From Xiphydria camelus (taxonomy: Eukaryota > Arthropoda > Insecta > Hymenoptera > Xiphydriidae), in NCBI GenBank assembly GCA_963678675.1, contig OY783198.1:2175001-2239000 (forward strand): a stretch of DNA of 64,000 nt, in the 5' to 3' direction. Positions 11,158-23,670 of this stretch are shown piece after piece. The notes under the pieces are model-generated. The model ran no database searches. It was given only the letters and a program-made list of their open reading frames with translations, and was not told the origin of the DNA. A program made the position numbers and the translations under genes. Every line of letters begins with the position of its first letter. Within the stretch, counting starts at the first letter, position 1.

Positions 11158-12448
11158 TAGTCCAGGACATTTAGCTTGAAAATCATGCAATTTTCTAAAA
11201 ATCGAGCTCACCGAAATTTTGTTTAACTGCTTATTATGATGTACCAATATATGCCTGAAAGTTACGCCACCGACGCACTGGAGCTTCGTGATATATAAGA
11301 GGTCAAAGGTCGCGGATTTTGTTATCTTGCTTCCTATCGCTCAAACGTGAAAAATACCTATTACAAAAGTTGAAAAGATCTCAATTTTTAATACCTAAAA
11401 AAAATATTTGACGTAAATACGCCTAACCGTTCTCGAGATATGTAGCTGAATATGTGGAAAAATGCAAAAATAGCCAAATTCTCAGGTCCCTATTTCCCGG
11501 AACGGTCTCGCCGACCGTTACTCAATTGTTTCAAGAATAATTTCGGGTTTTTATTTGACTATATTCAGTCTCACTCAAAGGTGATGTGGAAATGAATGCT
11601 TCCACAAACTTCGCAACATCGTATCTCGAAAACGGTAAGGTGTATCTGAAAAGTGTATGGGGCCATTTAGTTAGATAAATTCATGATCTAACAGCATGAG
11701 TAAGACGGGAAAAGGAAATAAAAACCTACTATAGGGAAACCGTATTAAAAAAAACGCGCCGCACATTCTACCTCAAAGGTGATGTGGAAATGAATGCTTC
11801 CACAAACTTCGCAGCATCGTATCTCGAAAACGGTAAGGTGTATCTGAAAAGTGTATGGGGCCATTTAGTTAGATAATTTCATGGTCTAACAGGAATAACT
11901 TGTTTCATTTTTGTGTGAGTCATAGAGAACGAGATAATAGCGTTAACACAGATGTAGTATTTTTTGACCAAAACTTATCTTTCGTGTCTCATATCTCGAG
12001 AACAGGTAGGCGTACGAAAACCAAACTGGACTTTTCAGAAAGGGCGTTTATTCATAAAAACATAATTATATAGGTGTAATTGCCGTTTGAGTAGTAGAAA
12101 GAGAGAAGAATGCGGCGATACATGTTGCATACCCGAATGTAGCTATTTTTGAATTTTTCCACATATTCAGCTACATATCTCGAGAACGGTTAGGCGTATT
12201 AACGTCAAATATTTGTTTCAGGTATTAAAAATTGAGATCTTCAACTTTTGTAATAGGTATTTTTCACGTTGGAGCGATAGGAAGCGAGATAACAAAATCC
12301 GCGACCTTTGACCTCTTATATATCACGAAGCTTCAGTGCGTCGGTGGCGTAACTTTCAGGCATATATTGGTACATCATAATAAGCAGTTTAAAAAAAAAT
12401 TTCGGTGAGCTCGATTTTTAGAAGATGATTACTAAATGTCCTGGACTA
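11158..12448. mobile_element. Foldback DNA element, about 1.29 kb, long terminal inverted repeats
   Basis: The two ends are inverted repeats of about 300 bases. The left end starts TAGTCCAGGACATTTAG and the right end closes with its complement. Both ends border TA, the target duplication typical of Tc1/mariner-type transposons. The interior has two direct copies of a block of about 120 bases (11574-11694 and 11773-11892) and no credible transposase frame, so it is a non-autonomous element. A motif like ATCTCGAGAACGGTTAGGCGTA recurs at least five times in both orientations. Confidence 0.8.
11574..11892 (+). repeat. Two direct copies of a block of about 120 bases inside the foldback element
   Basis: Both copies begin CTCAAAGGTGATGTGG and run through AAACGGTAAGGTGTATC to GATCTAACAG or GGTCTAACAG. 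They differ at only a few positions and are separated by about 78 bases, so the internal duplication is recent relative to the arms. Confidence 0.85.
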
Positions 12449-12707
12449 ACAGTCCGGAATGACAAAAGAACGCGACTTAAATCGTTGGATGACCACAATT
12501 TCTATAAATTAGCACAAGCTATGTATCGGAGTCATCCCAGCGCAACGACCGGAACGATCGGCCTCGATAAGCCTTCGCCGTGCAATGTCATCGCGCATCA
12601 ACTGCACCCGAGCTTCTTGCTCATTAATCACACACCGTCGCGTCATTGTTTGATGTTGAGATGACTCAACGGTAGAAATAGGAAAGACGAAGAACCCCGT
12701 CAGCACA

Positions 12708-12923
12708 TCATTTACCGAGAAGTTGTTGAATTTGAATTAGCCTTAGATAATAGAAGATAATCACGAGAAGAATACCAAGGAGGATCACGGTAAAAAAACA
12801 TAGTTTATTATTCGTCCCTTCATTTTTACATTCATACCTACAATATTCGACTCGCTTACGCGGTCGTCCATGACCTAATCTAAACGATCTAAACGACATT
12901 AATAAGAACCACGTTCGATCCAT
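12708..12923 (-). CDS. Possible 71-aa single-pass membrane peptide
   Basis: An ATG-initiated frame of 71 codons. It has a basic, arginine-rich N-terminal half (GHGRPRKRVEYCRYECK) and one strong hydrophobic segment at about residues 44-60 (CFFTVILLGILLVIIFYYL), then a short polar tail. No family is recognised. The hydrophobic run comes from pyrimidine-rich DNA and the frame is short, so it may be chance. The next intact gene upstream on this strand is F at 23.7 kb. No splice partner in a matching phase was found. Confidence 0.25.
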   Translation of the reverse strand: MDRTWFLLMSFRSFRLGHGRPRKRVEYCRYECKNEGTNNKLCFFTVILLGILLVIIFYYLRLIQIQQLLGK

Positions 12924-13651
12924 CACAGCAAATGGACCGATTTCTTATCATTCGTTTCCACTAACCATGATGGCGACCCAACGTGCCTGAGTGGCAACTG
13001 GAAAAATAAATATCGTTCGACGAGAGGTGCAGTTTTACGTACCTATCGGTTCTCACTCTCGTACGCATTCTGGACCGTTTCCTCCTTCTCCTCCACCTTC
13101 CCTGCCACTTTCTCTACTCTGGAGCAGTAGTTCTCGTCTCGTCGACAAGATCGACATACAGGTCGTGCCTTCGTGACCGAGTCTGCTTGTTAGACGGTGT
13201 ACCTAAACCAGGCACTGAAGGTGATCCGTGGGAAAGAGGATTGGATGTGATCTCAGGCGATCGCAGGGATTTGCCTTCTCTCATTTTCCCTTCCAAAACT
13301 CGAGTCCCAGATAATTCGAGTCGTAGAGCGAGAAAGAAATCTCCTCGACTTTCTCAACTCATCTTTCATCCGTAGGTATCGTCTATTTCTTTTCGCTTCT
13401 TTCTCTTACTCTTATAATCTTTCTTAAATTAAGGATGCATGTGCGTTAAATAAAGTTAATCTGAATGATCGCTATTTACAGTTTGGCGTGATAACGACCC
13501 AACGATATCTCTTCTTCCGCTAGTACTCCACCGCTCCTCAATCTTCTCTCTTAACATATCTCAGACTCTCAACGCTCGTCCCGGTCTAACTTTTCTAATC
13601 TAATCTAACTTCTAAATTCTTCCCCTCTGTTATCCATCACGGAGGGAAGTT

Positions 13652-16600
13652 TTAGAAGAAGACATTCCCGGGCCTAGCCTGCGGACATAAGAAACTCGAA
13701 CAGTCGTGCCTCCTCACGGCCTCCATGACCTCCTCGAAGTGACTGGACACCTGGGCAGCGGCTCCCGGTTGGATTCTGTAAGAGCAAAAGAATCGCCGTG
13801 TCTTATAGAAGCCGGTGTTTAGAAAGCGTTTAAAAGAAGGCGCATCGACAGGGTCAACGGTCGTCCCTGACGACGAGGAAGGAGGTCTCGGGGAGGATCG
13901 CGGAAGCCACGATTTTGAAGATACATACGGTGGATGCCCCGAAGCATCGACACGTAATTTGCTGTCAGAGAAATTATTACATTCGTTTACCTTCTGCCTA
14001 CATATTTTATCTCTGAACATTTTTTCGCCAAAATCAAAATCTCTGAAGTTGACCACTCCACCGCCCTATTCGATGTATTTTTTCGCACTGATTATGAAAA
14101 TCATGGGTTTATCGAGGAAATCCCAGCGGAACACTGAGATATCGGCGATTAACTTGCTATCTCCTACATGACTCAACAAAATACGTGACACAGCTACTGG
14201 TCAACCGGACGCAGAAGTAGGCATAGAGGTGTACAGCATATACCGATGATCAAGTTTCATTTTCCAAGCTAACTCGCATGTCAAGTTGGCGAAGAGTTGA
14301 ACAAGGAGGGAGGTATAGAGTGAATTGGAGAGGAGGGAACAGTTTCGACTCGTAACTCGTAAGTGGTCTCTCGGCTTCTCTCCTTTTTTCCCTCCCGCGT
14401 GCGCCCGCCAACTGTCTCAACCGGGTGTCGAAGTGAAACTGTGCTAAGAGGTAAAAGTTGAATCAGTCAGTAGAACGTTGGTGGGCGCACGCGCGCTCAC
14501 GGGCGAAAGCTGCCCGAAGAAAGTTGTCCCTCTATAGTTTCTTGCTTCTACGTGGTTTCGACTATAGTTTTGGAAGATGTCAGGGCGATGCTCCGGTCGA
14601 TGCGCCTTACCATCGAACTCACGAATGAAACCAGAGACTTAGGATTAAAAAAACCTACAGGCTCAGAAGAGACGCCATTTTCTTCTCCATGAACATCGAG
14701 GCGTCAGGTTCCCTCTGAATCATAGCGTCGCAGAATATTCTCTTAGCGCAGGGTGTATTGGTCCAATCACCGGCCACATGACCCGCCTCCGATACTTCTG
14801 CATTCTCCAGATTCTGAAAGGCGTCCTCTAGTTCCAAATCACTGTCCGTGCTTCTTCGTGTTCTCGTTTTGGATGCCGAGGCGGTACCAGTGGTGCTTTC
14901 GGGTTTCGAGGCCTTCCTCAGAGTTTCGTCAACTTTCACGAGGTCGCCGATGATCTTGGCGACGTTCTCCACCGCGTTACCATCTGGTCCCGCCATGTTG
15001 GGCTCCTCTTCCAGCATCTTCAGGGGTTGCGAACCGTCTTCCACTACCAGGATAGTTCCTGCATTGCTCTTGGAGATTCCGTGATCCTTTTTTTCGGATA
15101 CCAGAAGTTCAGTGACATCGATATCACCGTTAGCTGGAACATCTATCTCTACGATATCGGCTGTTATGCTAGGATCATCAACTCTTCTTCTCAGGAAGAG
15201 TCGTTTACTTCTGACAAGGTTCTGCATGTCATCGGGTTCAGCCTTGAATACGTCCAGGTCATCCAAACTCCTTCTTCTTCGCCGTCCGGTCTCTGCGTAA
15301 TCGGTCTCGTCGACTATCGGTTTCGTCTGGCGATTTTCAATCCTGTCCGCTCCGCTATTCGGTTCTTCGAGGACGAGGTAGACGCCGGCATCATCTTCTC
15401 TCGACTCGACAGATCCAGCAGAGCCTGCATCGATCGGATAGGGACTAGGAATACCGCCCAAGACTTCGTACCGTCCGTCGTCGATGATCCGGACTTCCGG
15501 GCCTTCTCCCAAAGAAGACTCCAAGGCCCTCTTATGCTCCAGCTCCATCTCGTCGTCACTGGACCGCTTCAATACGTCTACATCTAAGTACCTGCCCACA
15601 GCTACAGCTCCAATACCCAGTGCAGCCCCAGAAGCAACTAAGCCCAATGCCGGAATAAGTATGGAGGACCCCGAAGCAACTGTTCCTACCTTGTCTTGTG
15701 CCTCCTGACCATGCGATAAGCCCAGATTCTTCGATATCTTGTGCGTCGCCTCCACGAGTGGATCGAAAACCGGCCTGGTCAGCTGCGAGACCTTTTCGAC
15801 TCCAGTGGAGAACTGATTCCTCAGGTTCTCCGAGATCTTCACCCAGAAGGGCTCGTCGTTGGGCCTCTTCAGTCCGTAAAAATGTTGATTGGGGTAGTAA
15901 TTCTTCGTGACGTAAGAATCTACGATATTCTTGTCGTTGAGGACGTATTTCTTCTTCTGGCGCTGCTCGGCAGCGAACTGTTGACTGTCCTTAAAGCTCT
16001 CCTGCTGTCTCTTCTCATTCTTCACGATCTTCGCGGGTTGCACTCCCAATTCAGGATGAGCGTACTGCAGCACCGGTGCTCTAATCCCCGTTTTCAGGGC
16101 CACCGGAGCGATCTTCTGACTCTCCGGCGTGTAGAGTTGCGAATTTGGATAACTGCTGACGACTTTATCGGGCTGCAGCATTCTCTTCTGCAAGTTTGAC
16201 GCCACATTTTCGTTCTTCGTCTCGTACACTTCGGCTTTCAGGCCTTCGTTCCTGTAACTGCTCGGATCCCACTCGAAGTAAACGTTCCTGCCCTCATCGT
16301 CGAAGTCTCGGCCGTACCTCCTGTTCACGTTCTCGAAGAAACTCTCGAATCTCCTGGTTTCTGCCAAATTATTCGCCAAATAGAAGTTCGAAGAAGGGTT
16401 TATAGTGACCGTAGTGGAATCTTCCGGTATCAGCTTATTGTTGCTGACCCTGGCGTTGCGCCAGGTCTGAATCTTATCAATGGGCTCATCGGGAACTCTC
16501 TTCCCGTGGATGACGGGTGTCCCGTCGGCATCTAACGTCATTGGTGACCTCTTGGATGCCGCTTTGACGTTGATTTCGGACCTGATCGTCACTTCCGATG

Positions 16601-17411
16601 GCACGTTCTTCGCGTCGCGATTTTTCTGCAGGTTCGCTCCGATGTTAGTCCTGGTCAGAGGGCGCGGTTGATGCGGCAGAAAGGCGTATCGGGTGCCCTC
16701 GTTACTCGTGATCGTTGCAGAATTCAGCTCTTCTAAGCCCAAGTTCTTTCTTTGCCGATTATCGAAGTTCCTGGCTACGAGGATATCTCCTTCGCGATAC
16801 GGAAGACTCTCGAAACGAGCGTAATTCGTTCTCTCTTCGGTGGTGGTCTTCTGGTTGGACTGGACAGGTTTCCAATCGGGATAATTCTGATCTTCTCGAA
16901 GCAGAGCTCTCGCGGAATCTCCCAAGGGCGTCCAGTTTCCATATTCTATCTGTTCCTCTTGTTTCGCCTTGTCCGTCGTCCGGTAGTACTTCATCTCCGG
17001 CAAGGAGAACTTCTCGCTCTTCCTGCTCCTCTTAGTTTCATTATCGGACCGCTCTTCGGGTTCGATGGCGAAATGTGAGCGAATCTTCTCAATCTGAGCT
17101 TCTTCCTGGAACCTTTTCACCTCGTCTTTCTTCTCTTGAATCTCATCGACTGCCTTGACCGCATCCGACAGACCTTGACTTTGCTCCCCCGAATTCTTCG
17201 GGGTCTGAAGGTCGTTCGAGATCGTCGACTTATCCCGCCTCCTGACGATCAGAGTCGCTAGGTTACCCTCGCTCGTTCTCACCTTCACCTCTTCGGTCTC
17301 GCCTGGGAGACTTCTAGAGACCTTCAGCATCGTCCTGGCGAAGCTCGGTCGCGGCAGCTCGGCGGATCGCGAAGCGGCAAGGATGGCCAGGAATATCGTC
17401 GCGATGAGCAT
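13652..17411 (-). CDS. Gene E: secreted, disordered protein with C-terminal four-cysteine domain
   Basis: Two coding exons, 14659-17411 and 13652-13775, give 958 aa. The ATG directly follows a TTTTTCGTAG acceptor, so a 5' UTR exon lies upstream. Residues 1-17 are a signal peptide (LIATIFLAILAASRSAE). A long charged, disordered region follows, then a hydrophobic Gly/Ala segment at about 577-610 (LIPALGLVASGAALGIGAVAV). After it come several dibasic sites (RRRRS, SKR). The only cysteines are at the C-terminus: PCAKRIFC, then after the intron HDCSSFLCP. Read without splicing the frame ends at a TAG, but that TAG lies in the donor CT|GTAGGT. The join to TTCTTTTGCTCTTACAG|A is in phase 2. No named family is recognised. 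The two cysteine pairs recall, but do not clearly match, the arthropod DM4/12 pattern. Confidence 0.8.
14040..14165 (+). repeat. Fragment of the 46-47 kb inverted-repeat element
   Basis: Lies in the intron of gene E. It shares ATGTATTTTTTCGC, CTGATTATGAAAATCAT and GAGATATCGGCGAT with the repeated module at 46,400-47,280. Terminal repeats are not seen here, so it is a truncated copy. Confidence 0.6.
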
Positions 17412-20400
17412 CTACGAAAAATGAGGAAATATTATTGGCGAAGAAGTTATTAAAGAGTGTATCGGTGCTTCGATGTCGAGTCTCGCACTCCTTCGACTTT
17501 CCCACCAAATTTGGACGCAACTGGAAAGCGAAACTGCGAAATCGAACGAGTCGTGTTATCGAGAATTTCTCGAGGATTACGAAAAAAAAATGTCAATAAT
17601 CCTCACGAGAGGTGGAAAATATACGTTGAATATCGCATGTTACGAGAAGTCTTCACGAACTTTCTTTCTTTCTTCCAGCTGAAGCTCGGCCGTCTCTTCT
17701 CGTCATGAATTCTTAACGACTGCCCACGTAGTACATCCTACACTCCTCGTATAGTATAGAGTCGACCAAATAGACGGATGTGCATGAAGTATGTACAAGC
17801 AAGCGTACCTGCTTACTCGCACACGTGCGCACTATCGACCCGTCTGCATTACGCGCTCGATATGCACAAGTCAACCCGCGTGGGTGCTCCCCATTGGCTA
17901 TCCCCGCGAGCTCTTTACAAGCGTATCGTCGGCTGGACGCTTCGACGCGAGGCGTCTCTCGCATGTGTAATGAATTTCAAAAGATTTTCGAAAGTTGGCC
18001 GCGCGCGAGCTGCGCTCGAAAACGTACGCACGTCGATTCGCGCGCAATTTTCTGAGCGATCGACGACCTCTCGATTGCACCGCTTCGGACTGGAAGCGAA
18101 ATCGAGCGAATTCAGCCGATGCTGCTTACGTTCGCGAAATCGAGGAATGTATAAAGACGAAGCTGTGGTCTATTTGACGCGGGAGAAAACGCAAACCGAA
18201 ACCGCAAATACACATGTAGCAACGACTCTCTTCCGGTAAGTGAATTGGTAATGTAAACAATTTTTCTGATTAATCTCCATTTTAGAGATACTCCAGAGTC
18301 TTTGAATTCTTTCCGCTAATACGCGACACGTGTGATAAAACAAAAAGATCTTCCTAATTACCACCCCTATTGACCCCAAGTTCGATAAATCGATTTACTC
18401 GAGTACGCGACTGTACTCTCGCCAACTCAACCGACCAAGATTTATCGCGAAAGACTGTCAAACGGAGAGAAGCTCAGATTTCGTTCTCGAGAAACCCATT
18501 TAACCCCGCCGTAATTTCCCCATCATAAATGCAACCGCGCGCCGCCCTCAGTCATTATCATCCCGAACGTCATCTTCGAGACGCGCCGCGCTCTCGTCCC
18601 ACGATCAGCATCAGCCCGGGAGAAATTTAATCGTTCGCGACGAATCGTCGTCGTTCTTCTCGATAAATCAGAAAAGCGCCGAGGCTTTCACGATTGCGGT
18701 CGTCGAGTGGTACTTTCCATTATCGGGGCGATAATTATTCCCGTAGGAATACCGCACAGCCTCCTCGGCTACGTGACTGCGATGGGAACTCGTCAGTCGC
18801 GCGCGAACGGCCGCGACGTCGTCACGTTGCATCACGCTTCGCAGCGCGCCGTCGCGACGGACGTTCGCGACGCGTGACTGCGACGGCGCGGTGTCGCGAG
18901 AAAAGCGCGCGCGCGCGCGTGCGTCGTGCCGAGAATTCTCGCTGCACCCCGGACATCACATGACGCGCGGTGCGCCCGATCCGTGTGACACGGCGTTTCC
19001 GCTCTAGAAAATCCACCGGCGCGTCGTTAATTATGCCGCAATTAAGCCGATCTAGTTTTTTTCTGAGCAATTTCTGTCCGCCGCCTTCGTACCGTTGTTT
19101 CTCGAACGCCGGAGACACGACACACATTTTCCGCGCTTCTCTTCGTCGCCGGAGGAAGGAATGGGGGGATCAATGGGATCGAGGGATCGTTGTAACGACG
19201 ATTCGCGACGATCCGGCGAGGGTGGAAACGAATTCTTTATAATAAATTTGGTGGTCTATTTTTATTGTACAATTTTACATCCACAATGAGATTCAATCAA
19301 AGTAGGTTTCCAGGTGAAAAGTCATTTTGACCTAAAATCGAGCGCGCGTATCGAGCCAAAAATGCCGGCAAAATAGGATCGTCGAATCCTCAATTCGTTC
19401 AAACAATCGCAAGGAGGACTTATAACTCTGTACAGTGTAAAAAACAAATCGAAAAACAACGTAAACCAAAATCGTACCTTGTATCTCGCCATTTCAACCA
19501 CCGAAGGGATTCCTCCCGCGAGAGAATCCACTCCTTCCGGTTTCGCAGCGACTCTCGCCGAAGGCAGCTTCGCCCCCGAAAGGGAGAGGGAGAAAAAGGA
19601 AAACCTCCCGTGGAAAACTCGACGGATACGCGCAGGAAACTTTCTCGAAGTCGACGACACACGTTCGTATTAAATCACGATCGGCGGGTGATTTTTCGCG
19701 TCCTCTTCAGGGGACGATCATCACACCCGTCGTCTTTCCGGATCGACGCGCGTCAATGGGATCCGTCCCGGCCAATATCATCGATCGAATATCGCACTCG
19801 CGTGCCTCTGGCACCTGTTGACTCTCTGGATATCTTCACGAGACTGACGGCAGCCTGCCGGAGGCTCCTCATGTCGCTACAGAGTTCTCTCTGACCTACT
19901 TCTTCGCCTTCTGTCGATGGACATCTCGCGTATGGTCCCACCATCGCCCATGTGCTCGGCCGCGTGAATGAACAATGCAATCCCTTCCTCGCTTCCTTTC
20001 GTTCTCCTTGGCCCTCCGGCTCTGACGCGCTGGAATGCGGGAGTTGCGATGCAATTTCGAGAAACGCGCGGGACGACGATGTATCGGTGCCACGGATATG
20101 GGGGGGTGCCTAGATAATTTCCCCCGGTAAAATGAGAATGACACGGAAGGACCCTGGTATTCCGTAGGAATGTGTCTTTCGAATAATTGCGCAAATCACG
20201 GCGAGGACGAAGTTTTCGCGAGAAATATCTTCCGGATGTCACGATTGCGACGAAAGAAAGCTCGATGCGATGTCACACATCCGCCGAGATAAATCACGAG
20301 AATGTCGGATCGAATTCCGAAAAGTAGTTTCGAAAGGCTTCACCGGCGAGACTACGGCGCGTCGCGGCTGAAAAGAAGCGTCACCGAAGAGCGCACACCA

Positions 20401-22429
20401 CGGCTGCAGCAACAAGTGCGAGAATAAGAAAGTGGCGTCGCGTACGGGCCGAGCGTAACCGACAACCCGGCACGTGGGCTACACGTGTTTCGACACTCCA
20501 CGAAAGACGACAATTCCTAATTCTCTTCTTCCGGCGTCGCTTGGAATGCAGCGTCGAATACGTCAAAAAAAAAAGCCCCATTAATGTCGAGGTACGCGAG
20601 TCGAACGCATGCACGAGCGCGTTGAGGCGGGAAGAAGCGAGTAAACACTCGAAGCGTTGACGAATGCCTTCGAAGTCATCGTCACACCTCGCTTCCGGTT
20701 TATTTAATTCGAGCGCGCGCGCGGCGCGAGCAAAGAAGAGCGCGCTGTTACGGACCCTTGGTCATTCAGGAGCGATTCCGAAACCGCGCGGAAATCTGGT
20801 TCACGATGGAAAGTGTGCGATCTTAATTTGACTTTTCCCTCTTTCTCTTCTCGCCGTTCGTCTCGCGCGGCGACTCTCCTTCTCTCTCCTCTCCCTCCCC
20901 CGTGTCCTTTCGTTCGTTCGCCAACCACAGGCATTCGGCGGTTCCGGTCGCTATCTCCGGCCGATTTCAAGTTCACGAACGCCGAACGCGTCCGGCGTAG
21001 CGGAGCGTTCCGGCCGCGCGAGTTCACAGACCTTCAGTGAAAGTCCACATCGTCGTTCGACGCACACCTGCGCCGCCCTCGTCGCCGCGCGCGGCTCGGA
21101 GAACGCGTGTTCGCGGGCTGACCCCTTCTCGACGGTCGAGGATGAGGTCCTCGCGTCGAAAAGGAGCAAGGAGATACGTATACCGGGAGAATATATTCGG
21201 CGAGAATTTAGCGCGGATGAAATCCTATCGCGATTGCCGAATGCGCAAAGATGCTCCTCGCTTGATAAGTAAAGGAAAGAGCATTGTTCTCTCCGTGTGA
21301 ATTGTAAAAAAGCGAGGTTCGTTGCATCGCTACGGAATAAGAAGAAAAGTGTCGGCGAGGAGAAAAGGGATCGTGACTTCTATTCCAGGAGAGTTCGTGA
21401 CTAATCTTCTCCGCAGTGGTAACGGCGGCTTTGTCACAGCCACGCGGAGCGACGAGGCGTCACGAACGGTCGTTGCAAAGGCGACAAACGTTGTCGCCGT
21501 CGACGCTCGCGTGCTTGGCAACACGGTCGTTGGAATGACGTCGACCTCTTGTTTAGTCGTTCCACGAATCTGCACCTATATAGCGATAACAATGTCGTGT
21601 AATAACACTCGGAGCGAAGCATGGCGGATCAAACGACGATTCGGTCGTTTAATTTTAATCGACGTCCTCAAGTCGGCATATCATTATTCGATGTAGCATT
21701 GAAGGATGTGACGAGTAAAATTACGTAATCGTGCTCGACAGGAGCGAACCTTCCAAGGACGAACGATTGTGTTTACGGTTCGACAGATAACTCGAGCGTC
21801 CTTAGACCGGCATTCTGCAGCGGATGTAATGCAATCCACAGATGATTATACGAATCGCTCATTGTTCACCGTTGACGAGAAAAGGACTCCTCTTCCCTCC
21901 TCCTCCTCCTCTTGTCACTTCCAGTGTCGTTCGAAGTCCCATGCACACCTGTTCTCCTTGACATACCGAAGCCAAACTATATACAACTGCTCATCGGCAC
22001 TTACGTATGATAATTAGCGTAGAGACACCTCGAGAACGTCGGGAATTTAAAAACCCAAGTTGGGACCAACCTCGCGCGAGTAACCTTGAGGATCCGTCAG
22101 GGTCTCTTGTGTGTGATTATTTTATTCGGCATTTCTCATGCACAGCGAATTATTTTCGGGCGAACGTTCCGTAGCTTTTCGATGATGTTAATTTTAACTG
22201 GATTTTGAAACTCGTCAATTTAATTAAACATATTAAACGAACATTTACATTAATGTTAGAAACAATTTCTTCGTCAGGAAAAGTTAAAAATGAACACGAA
22301 TTCGAAAGTTGGGGCTATTTAAAAATCAAGTCTTCGACTGAAATGAGATTATCGGATCGCAGCAGATCTTAAGTTTGTAGCAGAGCCGGTCGACCTCAGA
22401 ATCTCGTTGCATTCCTGAAGTGAAAAGGA

Positions 22430-22472
22430 AGGAGAGGGAGAAAGAGAGAGAGGAAGAGAGAGAGAGAGAGGA
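22430..22472 (+). repeat. GA-rich microsatellite
   Basis: An impure (GA)n run, AGGAGAGGGAGAAAGAGAGA followed by further GA units. Confidence 0.8.
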
Positions 22473-22548
22473 ATATAAATCATTCGAAAAACGACCAAAA
22501 ATTTGATACTCCGCATCGTTAAAAAATGTGAATTCCTCTATCAGAGTA

Positions 22549-22628
22549 TTGGGTTGTTCGGAAAGTTTGTGCCGATTTTTGGTAGGTGGCCTAAGGACCG
22601 GTCGGCACGAATTTCCCGGACAACCCAA
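22549..22628. mobile_element. 80-base mariner-type MITE
   Basis: Imperfect inverted repeats: TTGGGTTGTTCGGAAAGTTT at the left, and the complement of TTGGGTTGTCCGGGAAATTC at the right. A TA borders each end. The termini resemble those of mariner-family elements. At 80 bases it is only two ends with a short spacer. Confidence 0.8.
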
Positions 22629-23670
22629 TATTATTTTATCAAGTGTTTGTTTCGCAATTATTTTCATTAGCTCTACATCGAATTTGAACAAAATCTTGTA
22701 ACTTTAGAAACGAAAACTTTTTTCATCCATAACCATCAACATCGACTGTCGAAGTTCGAGATTTCCCTACATCGAGAAAAAGTTGACGATGTCGGAAGAT
22801 AATGGATTTTCTCAAGGAAGTGGGACTCCGCACTTTTTTCTCTAGTATATAGACTTTCCAATGGACGCGCGTACTCGTACAATACACGCGCCTGTCGAAC
22901 GGTGCAAATCGCGTGGCCTAAGCACGCGGCGCGTTCGAAAACAGGAAAGTACAAGACGAGTACGTGTATATATACGTGCGACACCTAAAGAGTAAACAGC
23001 GCGCCTACATCGCAAACCAGCCGGCAAAACAACTCGTGCAGTAATTTGCGGTTAAGAGTTTTCTATGCCTTTCAATGGCGGAGAGCGCCGGCCCACCCAT
23101 GATGGCCCCCGAGTATCGCATCGGTAGGGATTATCAGGGGCCAACTCGACGAGTCGAGGCCAAGCCGAGTCTCCTCCACGTTTGGCGGCTCGATCTGCTT
23201 GATATTCCGGTTGCGAAAAATTGCATTAATGTGATTTCATTTAATGAGAAAACAATCCTCCGCTTATTCTACGCCAAAGAGGAAGTCTCCTCTGCCGCGC
23301 GTGACTCTTGCCGCGAGAGAATCTTCGCTCGGGGCGGGCGTCCACCGATGTCTGACCCAATTATCGCCGTTACTACTTTCACTCGCGCGGCGGAAGGCGC
23401 GCAAAGTCGTAGAAAAAATGCGCGACGTTCCTTCTGAGACTCGGACTGCGCGGATTCGGACCTCGGATTGGTTTTCGCTTTTTCCTGCCACTTTCTCGAG
23501 CCTGTGCGCGTGACAATCGTGGTCTCGCTTAGAATTAACGTGGGAATATTGCGGTCGTACCGCGTGGCGCATCTCTAATGGGCATGGAATTCGATCCGTG
23601 GTGATGGAAAAGTGTACGAAAACAAGTATACGTCTATTGCGTTGTAGCTGTATCGTAAAACTACAAAATA

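Larger units (their letters stand above)
17412..23670. other. CpG-rich stretch without a supportable gene
   Basis: About 6.2 kb between genes E and F. It should hold the 5' UTR exon and promoter of E. Reading frames of 60-150 codons occur on both strands, but they are arginine-rich by-products of CpG-rich DNA, with no signal peptide, domain or matched splice sites. It contains the GA microsatellite and mariner-type MITE listed separately. Confidence 0.5.

Noticed and set aside
15027..15587. 186-codon plus-strand frame opposite gene E
   Set aside because: Antisense of an acidic disordered coding exon; no independent support.
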